NCBI GenBank assembly: GCA_022821805.1
Contig: JAJECX010000029.1
Coordinates: forward strand, 89,253 to 153,252
Source of the DNA: Anaerolineae bacterium
Lineage (GTDB): Bacteria > Chloroflexota > Anaerolineae > Aggregatilineales > Phototrophicaceae
DNA length: 64,000 nt
Reading direction: 5' to 3'
In this document: positions 24,550 through 34,151 of the stretch, in pieces
Layout of the letters: each line of letters opens with the position of its first letter
Position numbering within the stretch: the first letter of the stretch is position 1
Notes under the pieces: model-generated
What the model saw: only the letters and a program-made list of their open reading frames with translations
Database searches by the model: none
What the model was told of the DNA's origin: nothing
Program-made: the position numbers and the translations under genes

Positions 24550-26822
24550 TTTTCTCGCGCCAGATATTCCGCCACCGCTTGCTGCTGCGATCGTACCGGT
24601 ATATAGGGCTCCTGCCACCAGTCGGGGAAAGGTTCGACCGCGTGTCCCAGGTAGACATCAAAGATGCGGCGGATCATCGGCGCGACCACTTCCGAGCCCT
24701 CGCGCGAATGCGCCATCACGCCAGCGATGGCGATTTCCGGGTTTTCGCGCGGGACATAGGCGATGAACCAGGAATGCGGATTGCCCAGCGTCTCGGCTGT
24801 GCCGGTCTTGCCGCAGAGTTGATAAGGCGCGCTGCGAAAGACAAATTCGGCCGTGCCAAGGTCGCGCACAGTGGTCGCCATGCACATGCCATCGCGAACG
24901 ACATTTAGCGCATTTTCGTCCAGCGGCAGTTGCGCCTTGAGGGTCGGTTCGTTCACTATCGCGTAGTCGGCGTCGCCCGGGCGGCCGATATGACTGACGA
25001 TGTAAGGCTGATACAGCTGCCCGCCATTGGCGATCAGCGCCGCCAGCTGCGCCATCTGCACGACGGTCACCGTCACTTCGCCCTGACCAATAGCGTTGTT
25101 GATGGCGGCCGCCGGCTCGCCCGGCGGAGCGACGGCGCCGGGCGCTTCAATGCCCAGCCCGGCGAGCCCGGTCGGCGAGCCGAAACCAAGCAGTTCGGCA
25201 TAGCGCGCCTGCATCAGCGGATCTTCGCGGTACATCAGCGCGCCCATTTCATAAAAGAACGGATTGCAAGATGCCGCCAGCGCCTGAGGCATTGTCACCG
25301 GTCCCGTAGGCTCGCGATCTTCCAGCAGGCGCCAGTCGGTGCGGATGCGCTCCGAATCGCCGTATTCAGCGCCACGCCATATATAGCCGCATTCGAAGAG
25401 CGCATCTGGCTCCCAAATCGCTTCCGAAGCGGCAGCCAGGGTCGTCACGATCTTGTAGACCGACCCGGGTGAATATTGCTCGGCGAGCGCCTTGTTAACG
25501 AAGGGATTGCGGATATCGCGATCGAGGCGCAGCACCGCCTGGCCGATGTTGTAATCCGTCTCCGGATTAAAGACATGCGGGTCGAAACTGGGGTAACTCG
25601 CCAGCGCCAGGATTTCCCCCGTATTGACTTTCATGGCTGCGATAGCGCCCCCGGCAGTTATTCCGCCCCAATTGGGCACGGCGTAACTGACGGCGTCCAC
25701 CATCGTCTGCGCGGTGATCTCCTGCAGGTCGCGATCGATGGTCAGCGTGACCGCGCTGGGCAGCGATCGGGCCGCGCCCGCCAATTCGCGGATGACTGTG
25801 CCGCCCCCTTCAACAATCCGCAAGTAACGCTGCGGTCTGCCAGCCAGCGTGTCTTCGTAAGATTCTTCGATGCCAGCGCGGCCCACCAGATCGCCTGCCG
25901 AGCGCCCGCGCGCCTGCCATCGCTCGAGCTCATCAGCCGGCACCGCGCCGATAAAGCCGACTACATGGGTGGCGATGCCGTGTCCGTAATAGCTGCGCGA
26001 GTCATAGGTCAAGACCTTGCTGAAGGGTCCTTCTGTCCGGGTGATGGCGCAATCGGTATCCAGCGCCTCGCGATATCTGTTGTAGCGCTCGGGGTCCATC
26101 TCGGCCACGTGGAAACGCGTCTCGCCCAGATACGTGGCGAAGGCGCCGCGCAAGCTGCTGATTTGGCTCAAAGTCGCTTCCGCTAGAGTCGCCAGGCAAT
26201 CTTCAATGTTGCGCATATCTTGTTTGATCGCATAGAGGCTGTAGACTGTGCCCCCTTCTTCCGCAAGCAGTTTGCCGTTGCGGCTGTAGATATTGGCGCG
26301 CGCCGGGAAATCGGCTCTCTCCGTCAGCCGCGCGCGGCTCGACATTCCGTCGAAAATATCCATCGACGACCAGGCGATTTTCCAGCCCCCATCTTCGATC
26401 AAGCGCATCACGCGGTTATTGTCGGCGATCTCGCCAAAGGTGGGCGACGAAATAACAACATCGTAGTGGACGACCGCCGTTGCGCCTTGGCGGGCGACGC
26501 TTTGAAGAGAATGCTCGACGCCGGCGAAACGGATGACGCTGTGCGCGGCTGTGTACTGATTGATGAAGCGCTGCAGCGGATACAACTCGCGGCTGCGTCG
26601 GGCGATCAACCGATACATCGCCTCATAATCTACTTCGTCCCAGGCTTCGACGAATTTCGACACGACATCAGCTGGTTCGCCAGTGGTCGCCTCCAGTTGT
26701 GGAGCTGGACTGGGCGCAACCGCCGTTACGCTCTCTTGCAGCAATGCCGATTCGCAGGCGCTTGCTGTCAAGAGCAGAAAGCCAAGGAGAAAGCCTGCGA
26801 TTCTTGAGGTTGCCGCCATCAT
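24546..26822 (-). CDS. Penicillin-binding protein 2 family transpeptidase with NTF2-like domain
   Basis: The protein has 758 residues, exported and probably lipid-anchored (Cys23 after LLLTASA). Residues about 47-155 form an NTF2-like domain as in PBP2a/MecA. A dimerisation domain follows, then the D,D-transpeptidase. Active-site motifs are intact: S454-VYK457 (SPGSVYK), S518-CN and K672-TG (GKTGTAET). It cross-links peptidoglycan. GGAGAT lies just before the tandem ATG codons 26822/26819. The MecA_N-type architecture is that of low-affinity PBPs, but resistance cannot be inferred. It is convergent with the G5/3D wall protein. Confidence 0.92.
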   Translation of the reverse strand: MMAATSRIAGFLLGFLLLTASACESALLQESVTAVAPSPAPQLEATTGEPADVVSKFVEAWDEVDYEAMYRLIARRSRELYPLQRFINQYTAAHSVIRFAGVEHSLQSVARQGATAVVHYDVVISSPTFGEIADNNRVMRLIEDGGWKIAWSSMDIFDGMSSRARLTERADFPARANIYSRNGKLLAEEGGTVYSLYAIKQDMRNIEDCLATLAEATLSQISSLRGAFATYLGETRFHVAEMDPERYNRYREALDTDCAITRTEGPFSKVLTYDSRSYYGHGIATHVVGFIGAVPADELERWQARGRSAGDLVGRAGIEESYEDTLAGRPQRYLRIVEGGGTVIRELAGAARSLPSAVTLTIDRDLQEITAQTMVDAVSYAVPNWGGITAGGAIAAMKVNTGEILALASYPSFDPHVFNPETDYNIGQAVLRLDRDIRNPFVNKALAEQYSPGSVYKIVTTLAAASEAIWEPDALFECGYIWRGAEYGDSERIRTDWRLLEDREPTGPVTMPQALAASCNPFFYEMGALMYREDPLMQARYAELLGFGSPTGLAGLGIEAPGAVAPPGEPAAAINNAIGQGEVTVTVVQMAQLAALIANGGQLYQPYIVSHIGRPGDADYAIVNEPTLKAQLPLDENALNVVRDGMCMATTVRDLGTAEFVFRSAPYQLCGKTGTAETLGNPHSWFIAYVPRENPEIAIAGVMAHSREGSEVVAPMIRRIFDVYLGHAVEPFPDWWQEPYIPVRSQQQAVAEYLAREN

Positions 26823-27075
26823 ATCTCCGTATAAGCAGGTCGCGAGCCGCGCGCGCGACCCTCGTTCGCATTATGCCCTTTGCTGCCACGAATGGCAATT
26901 CGTCGGTGTCAAACCGTCGGCTTCCCGGATGACTGTTATCACATAAGATATCGTAAAATATCGTAACTGGTCGTTCATCAAATACAGTCCCTAAAGATAT
27001 CGCGCGACAGACTGTGCTTGACTCTCCACTCCTTTCGCTGTAACTTGCAGCTTTCGAAAGGGATGCGAGCGTACG

Positions 27076-27675
27076 ATGCAAGCTGAGGCCGGCGACACAC
27101 TCAGTCGCCAGACGCGGAAGAATCTGGCGCAGTACGACCAGTTCATTTCCTCGATCGAAGCGAAGATCGCCGAACTGCCACCGGGTCCATTGGCCGACCG
27201 CTATCATCTGGCGCTCACTTTTGCGCTTGCCGCACTGTCAAGCGAGCGCGGCGCCATGCAGGCGCTGTTTGCCGCCGCCATGGCTGAGGAGGCGGGGTTT
27301 GACCTGCTGCGCGGCGAGAGGGCGGAGCGGCTGTCGCGCGCCTACCATCGGCTTGTGCTGGCCTCTGACGATGCCTTAAGTGATCCCAAGGCGCTGGAGC
27401 TGAGCATCGCCCTTTACTCCTTTCACATGTTGGCGATCTTATTCTGGCTCTACGATCGGTCGCCCAAGCAAGCTGCCACGCGTAAACTACTCACTCTGAC
27501 GCGCGAGCTATTCAAGCTGCTGCGTTCGCTGTTTTTCTTGCCGATGGTTCCTCAAGGCATCACCAAGCTGGCCGAGATTCTGCGGCCCGAATTGACGCGA
27601 GCGTCAGAGGGCGCCGCTGCGCATGACGACCCGCGGGATGGTGAGCATAAGGATTTCAATATCCATCGCGATTGA
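27076..27675 (+). CDS. Helical protein of unknown function, TetR C-domain-like
   Basis: The protein has 199 residues from ATG 27076, after AAAGGGATG. The predicted all-helical sequence, with a late LYSFHMLAILFWLYDRSPKQAATRKLLTLTRELFKLL segment, resembles the ligand-binding half of TetR regulators. No DNA-binding helix-turn-helix precedes it, and none is visible in the upstream 130 bases. The last 72 bases are antisense to the 3' end of the sugar transferase gene. Assignment is by general resemblance only. Confidence 0.5.
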   Translation: MQAEAGDTLSRQTRKNLAQYDQFISSIEAKIAELPPGPLADRYHLALTFALAALSSERGAMQALFAAAMAEEAGFDLLRGERAERLSRAYHRLVLASDDALSDPKALELSIALYSFHMLAILFWLYDRSPKQAATRKLLTLTRELFKLLRSLFFLPMVPQGITKLAEILRPELTRASEGAAAHDDPRDGEHKDFNIHRD

Positions 27676-29052
27676 CCAATTCTCGATATAATACATATCC
27701 ATCTCGAACATTTCGTCAAAGGGCACGCTGCTGCGTCCGCGCACCTGCCACCAGCCGGTCATGCCGGGCGTGATCTGCAGGCGGCGCGTGTGCCGCGCTT
27801 CATAGAGTTCGACTTCGCTGGGCGTCGGCGGACGGGGTCCCACCAGGCTCATCTCGCCGCGAATGACGTTGAGGAGATTCGGCAGCTCATCGAGGCTGGC
27901 GCGGCGCAGAAACTTGCCGACGCGGGTGACGCGCGGGTCATCGACAAATTTGGGATGTCGCGGATCTTCCCCCGATTCCCGCAGCATTTCCTCTTGCATG
28001 GCTTCGGCGTTGCGAACCATGCTGCGGAATTTCAACATCTCGAACAGACGGCTGTCTTTGCCCACGCGGACTTGCCGGAAGAATATCGGTCCCTCGCCTT
28101 CAAGCGCTAGCGCCAGCATGACCAGTAGACTGATTGGCGCCCAAATCGGTAAGCCAAGCGCCACCAAAATGACGTCCAGTCCACGTTTCAGCAGTTGATT
28201 GGCGCGGCTGAAAGAGCGGTGCGCGCCAATGCCAAGCAACGGGATGCCGTCAAGATTCTCCACCTGCACCTGGCGAATGTTCAATTGCATGATTTCGGGC
28301 ACGATTCGCAGGTCGGCGTCGGTTTCACGGCAGACCTCGGTGAGCTCCTGAATCAAGTCATAATGCTTCCAGCGGAAGGTGATGACCACCGTGTCGATCG
28401 TATGCTCGCTGATCACCTCTGCCAGTTGCCCGGTGCCGCCCATGGCCTGGACTCGTCCCATGCCGGCCGAGGCGGTGTCAAGGTCATCGTCCAGGAAGCC
28501 GATCGGCGAATAACCGAATTCGGGCCGCGTAAGCATGATGCCCAGCAGCGAGCGGCCGACTTCACCCATGCCCACTATCAGCACGCGCCGGATTCCCACG
28601 CCATGATGTCGCAGGTAAGCCAGGATCCAGCGCCGAATTAGCCGCGAAAGGGCGCTGGTAAAGATGGTCAGCGCCGCTACATAAATGAGCATTAGGCGGC
28701 TGGTCGCCAGCGGCTGCAGGATGAAAAACATCGCCAGCACAATGACGATGGCGACGGCGACGCTGCTGCCGATCAGATAAACTTCCTCCAGCCAGGCGCG
28801 GCCCGCGATATTGCGGTACAAGCCATTTCGCTGGAAGTTCAGCCAGACGAGCAGGGCGTAGACGGCGGCAAAGGGGATATAGTGTCCAAAACCCCGCTCC
28901 AGCGGATCGTAAACCGGACGGATAATCTGCAATTCATAGCGCAGAATATAGGCGGCGCCGAAGACAAGGAAAGCGAGGATGCCGTCTATGACCGGAAGGA
29001 GCCAGCGCGGTTCCAGTGTGGGGCGTTCCGATAGCGTGAGGTCGGTGTTCAT
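27604..29052 (-). CDS. Undecaprenyl-phosphate sugar phosphotransferase (WcaJ/WbaP type)
   Basis: The protein has 482 residues. Four or five N-terminal membrane helices precede a nucleotide-binding CoA_binding_3 domain (RRVLIVGMGEVGRSLLGIML). The C-terminal bacterial sugar transferase domain follows: KRGLDVILVALGLPIW, GPIFFRQVRVGKDSRLFEMLKFRSM, RVGKFLRRASLDELPNLLNVIRGEMSLVGPRPP and ITPGMTGWWQVRGR. It transfers a sugar phosphate to undecaprenyl phosphate and so starts exopolysaccharide or glycan synthesis. The 29110 glycosyltransferase lies just upstream on the same strand and probably acts in the same pathway. Confidence 0.93.
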   Translation of the reverse strand: MNTDLTLSERPTLEPRWLLPVIDGILAFLVFGAAYILRYELQIIRPVYDPLERGFGHYIPFAAVYALLVWLNFQRNGLYRNIAGRAWLEEVYLIGSSVAVAIVIVLAMFFILQPLATSRLMLIYVAALTIFTSALSRLIRRWILAYLRHHGVGIRRVLIVGMGEVGRSLLGIMLTRPEFGYSPIGFLDDDLDTASAGMGRVQAMGGTGQLAEVISEHTIDTVVITFRWKHYDLIQELTEVCRETDADLRIVPEIMQLNIRQVQVENLDGIPLLGIGAHRSFSRANQLLKRGLDVILVALGLPIWAPISLLVMLALALEGEGPIFFRQVRVGKDSRLFEMLKFRSMVRNAEAMQEEMLRESGEDPRHPKFVDDPRVTRVGKFLRRASLDELPNLLNVIRGEMSLVGPRPPTPSEVELYEARHTRRLQITPGMTGWWQVRGRSSVPFDEMFEMDMYYIENWSIAMDIEILMLTIPRVVMRSGAL

Positions 29053-29109
29053 GTCATCGCAGGGCGGTCAATCGCTCAGACGATCTTACTTGGTCGCGTC
29101 ATGTGATAT

Positions 29110-30282
29110 CTACTTGGTTTCCACGTTCGTAACCGTTTCGCTTTCGCTGAGCGGGCGATCGCGCAGCGCGGCTGCCCTTCGATAGCTGGCGACGGTCAAT
29201 TCGGCTGTACGCGCCCAACTGAAAAGCTTCGCCCGTTCCAAGCCTTTCGTTCGCGCCGAGTCGCGCCATGCGTCGTTTCGCTGCAGATCGCGTAGCGCAG
29301 CCGACCAGCGCTCAACATCGTCAGGCGGAAGACATTGCGCTGCGTTTCCCGCCACTTCCGGCAATGACGACACATTCGTCGTGAGCGCCGGCGCGCCGCA
29401 AGCCATCGCTTCCAAGACCGGCAGCCCAAAACCTTCAAAGACCGATGGGTAGAGGAAGGCTTCGGCGCAATTGTACCAGAGGGGCAAATCGGCGGCAGGG
29501 ATGAATCCCACATGCTTGACGCTGCCGCCCAGTTGCAAGCGCTCGATAGTGGCAAAGACTTCCCGCGCCATCCAGCCGATTCCCCCGCCCATGATCAGCG
29601 GCAGCCGCTCTTCCCTGGGCAGCTGCGAATACGCTTTTAACAGCATTGGCAGATTCTTGCGCGGCTCCAGCGTACCCAGGAAAAGCCAGAAGCGCTCCGG
29701 CAGACCTTGCTTGCGCCGAAAATGAGCAATATCCGTTTCCAGCAGCGGACGGAAGGCGGCTCGGCTGTATCCCAAGGGCGTGACATCAATCTTGTCCGCT
29801 GGCACGCCGAGATAGGCCCGCAGGTCATTTGCTGTGCTCTGGCTGATCGCCAGTACGCGGCGGGCTCGCGCGCAGGTCAAGGCGGTCAGCGCGCGCAAGT
29901 AGAGGCGGCGGGCGACGCTCAGCCGAGCGGGATAGTGCAAGAAACTCAAATCATAGACGGTGACGACCATCGGCGCGGTCAAAATGACGGGCGCGACGAA
30001 TGCCAGCGCATGATATAGATCGTAGCGCCGCAGTTGCCAGGGCTGAATCGTTTGCTCCCAAAACACGCGGATTGCTGGCGATTCGGTAGTGAATGACGCG
30101 CGCGCCATGCTGACATCGGGAAAGGATGCGCTGTTAGCGGCGCCGACCATCGCCTCAAACTGCCAATCGGACGGCGCATGGCTGGGCAGCAGGCGCAATA
30201 AATTGCTGATATAGCCATGAATCCCGGCCGAGCGATAACCGGCGCGCCCGGATAATAAATGCGCGTTCAGTCCAATCCTCAT
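29110..30282 (-). CDS. Glycosyltransferase, GT4 family
   Basis: The protein has 390 residues with GT-B fold. The N-terminal half has MRIGLNAHLLSG and VVTVYDLSFLHYP. The C-terminal donor domain has WLFLGTLEPRKNLPMLLKAY, VKHVGFIPAADLPLWYNCAEAFLYPSVFEGFGLPVLEAMACGAP (the ExFGLPxxE motif) and SSLPEVAG. This pattern is typical of mannosyl- or other hexosyltransferases of polysaccharide clusters. A TATACT lies only about ten bases before the ATG, so the mRNA may be nearly leaderless. It is cotranscribed with the sugar phosphotransferase at 27604. Sugar specificity unknown. Confidence 0.9.
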   Translation of the reverse strand: MRIGLNAHLLSGRAGYRSAGIHGYISNLLRLLPSHAPSDWQFEAMVGAANSASFPDVSMARASFTTESPAIRVFWEQTIQPWQLRRYDLYHALAFVAPVILTAPMVVTVYDLSFLHYPARLSVARRLYLRALTALTCARARRVLAISQSTANDLRAYLGVPADKIDVTPLGYSRAAFRPLLETDIAHFRRKQGLPERFWLFLGTLEPRKNLPMLLKAYSQLPREERLPLIMGGGIGWMAREVFATIERLQLGGSVKHVGFIPAADLPLWYNCAEAFLYPSVFEGFGLPVLEAMACGAPALTTNVSSLPEVAGNAAQCLPPDDVERWSAALRDLQRNDAWRDSARTKGLERAKLFSWARTAELTVASYRRAAALRDRPLSESETVTNVETK

Positions 30283-30440
30283 GCCCCTGAGTATAACATA
30301 TCAGCGCATTGATCCCGCGCAGTCCATTGAAGGGACGGCAGGCGGTCACTGTCGGCGCGCCCTTTGCCTCGCCCGCAGAATCTACCCAAATTCGCCACGA
30401 ACGCCTACAATACCGGCAAACATAACTGAATTTCGCGCCA

Positions 30441-31247
30441 ATGGAAAACTCGATCCTGATCGCCGCCTTTTACAAATTTGTCCCGCTGCCGGATTGCCGG
30501 GAACTGCGCCAGCGTCTGCTCGAACGGTGCCTTGCGACCGCCGTCCGCGGCACGATCCTGCTCGCCCCTGAAGGCATTAATGCGACAATTGCCGGCGAGC
30601 GGCCAAGTGTGGAGGCGGTTGTATCATATCTGCGCGATGATCCACGATTGGCTGACCTGATGGTCAAGGAGTCGTTTCATGACTCCATTCCTTTTGGGCG
30701 AATGAAGGTGCGGCTCAAACGAGAAATTGTGGCTTTGAAGGCGCCAGGCGTCGACCCCGCCAAGTGCGTCGGCGATTATATCGAGCCGAAAGATTGGAAT
30801 CGCCATATTGTGCAAGACGATGTCCTGCTGATTGACGCCCGCAACAATTACGAAGTGCGCATGGGTAGCTTTCCTGGGGCGCGGAATCCAGGGACCGACT
30901 CATTCCACGAAATCGCGCGATATTTGGCTGATGAGCTGGATCCGAACGAACACCAACGCGTTGCGATGTTTTGTACCGGTGGCATCCGCTGCGAGAAGGC
31001 GACCGCGTTCTTGCTCGACCGCGGCTTCAAAGAGGTCTGCCATTTGCGCGGCGGCATTCTCAATTATCTGGAAAAGATCAAGCCGGACGAATCGCTGTGG
31101 CAGGGCGAATGCTTCGTCTTCGATGAGCGGGTGTCGCTTGACCACGGCTTGCAGAAGGGCTGCATTAGGATCTGCGATGACTGCAAATCCGTGGTCAAAG
31201 TGACGGACGAGGAATGTCTGCAGTGCGGTTCAGTGAATTTCCTCTGA
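30441..31247 (+). CDS. trhO: tRNA uridine(34) hydroxylase TrhO (rhodanese-like, YceA family)
   Basis: The protein has 268 residues. The N-terminal acylphosphatase-like domain (AAFYKFVPL..., LLAPEGINATIAG) and the central rhodanese domain with the active-site loop FCTGGIRCEKA (Cys178) are diagnostic. A C-terminal cysteine cluster (CIRICDDCKS, CLQC) may bind zinc. TrhO makes 5-hydroxyuridine at the wobble position using oxygen, which suggests aerobic growth. The gene is monocistronic, divergent from the glycosyltransferase. Confidence 0.92.
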   Translation: MENSILIAAFYKFVPLPDCRELRQRLLERCLATAVRGTILLAPEGINATIAGERPSVEAVVSYLRDDPRLADLMVKESFHDSIPFGRMKVRLKREIVALKAPGVDPAKCVGDYIEPKDWNRHIVQDDVLLIDARNNYEVRMGSFPGARNPGTDSFHEIARYLADELDPNEHQRVAMFCTGGIRCEKATAFLLDRGFKEVCHLRGGILNYLEKIKPDESLWQGECFVFDERVSLDHGLQKGCIRICDDCKSVVKVTDEECLQCGSVNFL

Positions 31248-31267
31248 GCCTGCCCGGCGCTCGCCAG

Positions 31268-31402
31268 TTAGACGAGATTGGTGAAGGGCAGACGGGCGCC
31301 ATCCACAGTTGCTTGCGCCGCGGCTTTGCCGTCCATTGCCGGCACGACGAGCAAAAGTATCACCAAAACGATTGTTGCGATCAGCAGCGTGAGTCGGGTC
31401 AT
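31268..31402 (-). CDS. Possible 44-residue secreted or membrane peptide
   Basis: ATG 31402 reads MTRLTLLIATIVLVILLLVVPAMDGKAAAQ then a 15-residue polar tail. It looks like a signal peptide with an AxA-type site (KAAAQ) or a membrane anchor. The ribosome site (GCGGCGA) is weak. It is antisense to nothing known and lies 20 bases past the trhO stop, convergent with it. Confidence 0.35.
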   Translation of the reverse strand: MTRLTLLIATIVLVILLLVVPAMDGKAAAQATVDGARLPFTNLV

Positions 31403-31987
31403 TGTTGTATCGCCGCGAAGTTTTTGACATTGCGTTAAGGTGATGCGAATGGCTTGGCATCTTGTCTCTCTGTCTGGAATGTTAGTCTCAGCCCTAATAT
31501 GAGGTTCGCAATTGTTGCGCTGTGGGCAACGGCTATTGCAATGCAGGACAGCCAGCTTGTGGATGAGTCCTTTGGCTACAATCGAGAGACAAAATGCCAT
31601 ACAACAATATATTAACACATTATGACCAAGAAGTAAAGCAATTCCTTGTATGAATCAACCAGCATTGGGGAAAAGGCGTTGTGCTGTTCTTTGCAACTTG
31701 ATTGCGCTATATGCAACTTTATATAAGCGCTAACGTTATGTGACAATTGCCACAATCAAACGTACGTTAGCTGAATTAGGATTAACCATATATAGTTTGC
31801 ATTCCCTTTGACAGAAGAATCTTTAGATTTCTTAGGCTTGTCGCGCGGAATTCGCGGCGAGCCTGTATATATTGCCCGGGCAGCGGCTGGCGCGTCCGAG
31901 GTCCCGCGTTGAGGATTTCCTGCCTCTACAGCGCGCTGAAGCTGGCGTATAATGGTTGCTGTAGTGAACGGTTAAGGTCTAGAGTGG
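31403..31987. other. 585-base gene-poor stretch with strong hairpin and a TATAAT box
   Basis: This AT-rich region has no supportable gene. It holds an 11-bp hairpin at 31835-31863 (arms GGCTTGTCGCG and CGCGGCGAGCC, with two G-U pairs, 7-base loop), an imperfect AAGAATCT...GATTTCTT inverted repeat just before it, and a GCCCGGGC palindrome at about 31875-31882. A perfect TATAAT at 31948-31953 is probably the -10 of the phosphoesterase gene. The hairpin lacks a following T-run. Confidence 0.45.
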
Positions 31988-32575
31988 ATGCAGATTGGAA
32001 TCATTTCAGACGTACACGCCGATTATGCCGCCTTAGAGGATGTACTCGATCGATTTGCCCAACATCATAATGTAGACCAAATACTTTGCGCGGGCGATTT
32101 GGTTGGTCGCGGACCCGATCCCGACCGAGTGGTGGATTTGGTTCGCGCGCGCCGCATCCCGGTCGCTCGCGGGAATCATGATGAATGGCTTTATGGCCTT
32201 CGGCAGGAGAATCGGCAGTATCTGCGCAGCTTGCCCCTCGATTGGCAAGGGGAGTTGGCCGGCAAAACAGTTTACATGTGCCACGGCAAACCGGGCAATA
32301 ATATGTGGGGCATGTATCGCGATCATCTGTCGGCGACTTATTTGAGGATGGTGCTGCGATCGCTGAAAGCCGATGTGCTCGTCACGGGCCATACGCACTT
32401 GCCGCTGCACATGAAGACGGAATGGGGTTGCCTGGTAAATCCTGGTTCGCTCTTTACGTTTAAGTGCGCACGCGCCTCGTCCCGCACCTATGGCGTATTG
32501 TCCCTGCCCGATCTCAACTTCCGTGTTTATGACGCGAGCGCGCGCTGTGGCGATCCCCCGCTCAATATCATTTAG
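31988..32575 (+). CDS. YfcE/MJ0936-type metallophosphoesterase
   Basis: The protein has 195 residues and carries all five calcineurin-like blocks: SDVHADY (DxH), CAGDLVGRGPDP (GD), ARGNHDEW (GNHD), MCHGKP and VTGHTHLPL (GHxH). It should hydrolyse phosphodiester bonds; the natural substrate is unknown for this group. The C-terminal 40 residues (LVNPGSLFTFKCARASSRTYGVL) are typical of the family. A TATAAT at 31948 lies about 35 bases upstream of ATG 31988. A glycosyltransferase follows 42 bases later. Confidence 0.9.
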   Translation: MQIGIISDVHADYAALEDVLDRFAQHHNVDQILCAGDLVGRGPDPDRVVDLVRARRIPVARGNHDEWLYGLRQENRQYLRSLPLDWQGELAGKTVYMCHGKPGNNMWGMYRDHLSATYLRMVLRSLKADVLVTGHTHLPLHMKTEWGCLVNPGSLFTFKCARASSRTYGVLSLPDLNFRVYDASARCGDPPLNII

Positions 32576-32617
32576 GCGAGACCTCAAACTCAAGCCATTC
32601 CCGGGGACGGACGAGTC

Positions 32618-33739
32618 ATGCGCGTCCTAATGCTCTCCAAAGCCTGCATCGTCGGCATCTACCAGCCGAAACTAGAGGCAATCGCACGCTGCGGCGTCGA
32701 CTTGACTGTGCTCGCGCCGCCATCCTGGCGCGATGAACGCGGCGTACAGCAGCTTGAGCGCGCGCATACCGCCGGCTATCAGCTGAGAGAGATTCCCATT
32801 CGCTTCAACGGCAATTTCCATCTGCATCACTATCCGACCTTGGGCCGGGAAATCCGCGCGCTGCAGCCGGAGATCGCGCATATCGACGAGGAACCCTATA
32901 ACCTGGCGACTTGGCAGGCGCAGCATCAGGCGCGACGCGTCGGCGCGAGATCGCTGTTTTTCAGCTGGCAGAATATCTACCGCGCTTATCCGCCGCCCTT
33001 CAGTTGGGGCGAGCGCTGGGTTCTGCGCAATGCCGACTACGCTGTGGCCGGCACCGACGGCGCCGCCGATGTGCTGCGAGACAAGGGCTACGCCGGTCCC
33101 TTGGCGACGATTCCGCAATTCGGCGCCTCACCGGATCTGTTTGAGCCGGCGTTTAATCGCCCGAAGCGTCCATTCACGATCGGATTCGTCGGACGTCTCG
33201 TGCCGGAAAAAGGCCTGCATATTCTGCTGCGCGCAGTTGCCAAGCTCCACGGCGACTGGCGTTTGCGCTTGGTAGGCGGGGGCAGTGGACGCGCCGAATT
33301 GCGCTCGCTCGCTCGCTCCTTGGGCATCGGCGAAGAAGTCGAATTCCTCGGTCAATTGCCCTCTACCGACCTGCCAGCCGAGTACCACCGTCTCGATGCG
33401 CTGGTCTTGCCTTCACTGACGCGCGCCAATTGGAAGGAGCAGTTCGGCCGCGTGCTGGTTGAGGCGATGGCGAGCGGCGTGCCGGTCATCGGCAGCGACA
33501 GCGGCGCCATCCCCGGTGTGGTCGGCGCTGCCGGGCTCATCGTGTCGGAAGGCGATGTCGATGCTTTGGCGCGCGCCCTGCGCGATCTGCGCGATCAACC
33601 CGCCCTGCGCGCGCAGATGATCGAGAAGGGCAGGGCGCGGTTCCTGGCGCATTACACCCATGAACGCATCGCCGCGGCGACTGTGGATGTTTATCGGGAG
33701 ATGTTGGATAAATCTCGAGGATGCGCTACTATTGTGTGA
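32618..33739 (+). CDS. Glycosyltransferase, GT4 family
   Basis: The protein has 373 residues. The N-terminal acceptor half has MRVLMLSKACIVGIYQPKLEAIARCGVDLTVLAP and IAHIDEEPYNLATWQAQ. The donor half has FTIGFVGRLVPEKGLHILLRAVAKL, GIGEEVEFLGQLPSTDLPAEYHRLDALVLPSL and WKEQFGRVLVEAMASGVPVIGSDSGAIPGVVG (ExFGRVLVEA motif). This is a retaining GT-B enzyme, probably for glycan or glycolipid assembly, with unknown sugar. It follows the phosphoesterase on the same strand and may be cotranscribed. Confidence 0.9.
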   Translation: MRVLMLSKACIVGIYQPKLEAIARCGVDLTVLAPPSWRDERGVQQLERAHTAGYQLREIPIRFNGNFHLHHYPTLGREIRALQPEIAHIDEEPYNLATWQAQHQARRVGARSLFFSWQNIYRAYPPPFSWGERWVLRNADYAVAGTDGAADVLRDKGYAGPLATIPQFGASPDLFEPAFNRPKRPFTIGFVGRLVPEKGLHILLRAVAKLHGDWRLRLVGGGSGRAELRSLARSLGIGEEVEFLGQLPSTDLPAEYHRLDALVLPSLTRANWKEQFGRVLVEAMASGVPVIGSDSGAIPGVVGAAGLIVSEGDVDALARALRDLRDQPALRAQMIEKGRARFLAHYTHERIAAATVDVYREMLDKSRGCATIV

Positions 33740-33803
33740 GAGTTGAATGAGTTTACCCTGCGCGATCGTTGAAGGGAATCCGACAATTTCAGGGAGATAA
33801 ATC

Positions 33804-34130
33804 GTGGAAGCGCAAGATCTGCGAATCAACCGACTTGAAGACATTATGGAAACAGTGGTAGGCAATCAGACGCAAATTCTTCGAATACAGCAGGAGCATT
33901 CCAAGCGTCTGGATGAACAGGCCTCGATCCTACAAGAACATACCTCGATCTTACAAGAACATACCTTGATCCTGCAAGAACATTCAATGATCTTACTTGA
34001 CCACTCTAAACGTCTTGAAAACCTTGAAAATCTGATGACCAGAGTCTTGGAAGAATTGGTCGCGATCAAGGAAATCTTGGCATCGTCGAGAGGCATAGGT
34101 TTCGCTCCAGAGCCAGACGACAGCGATTAG
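33804..34130 (+). CDS. Coiled-coil protein with 7-residue tandem repeats
   Basis: The protein has 108 residues from GTG 33804, with AGGGAGAT about nine bases upstream. Four consecutive heptads, ILQEHTS, ILQEHTL, ILQEHSM and ILLDHSK, are encoded by 21-base repeats at about 33928-34011. They continue an amphipathic helix running from residue 5 to 90. The tail is acidic (EPDDSD). It resembles small repeat-rich coiled-coil proteins common in Cyanobacteria and Chloroflexota, whose function is unknown. It converges on recO with a 21-base gap. Confidence 0.65.
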   Translation: MEAQDLRINRLEDIMETVVGNQTQILRIQQEHSKRLDEQASILQEHTSILQEHTLILQEHSMILLDHSKRLENLENLMTRVLEELVAIKEILASSRGIGFAPEPDDSD

Positions 34131-34151
34131 CTCAGCCTCTTCCCGCGACTC

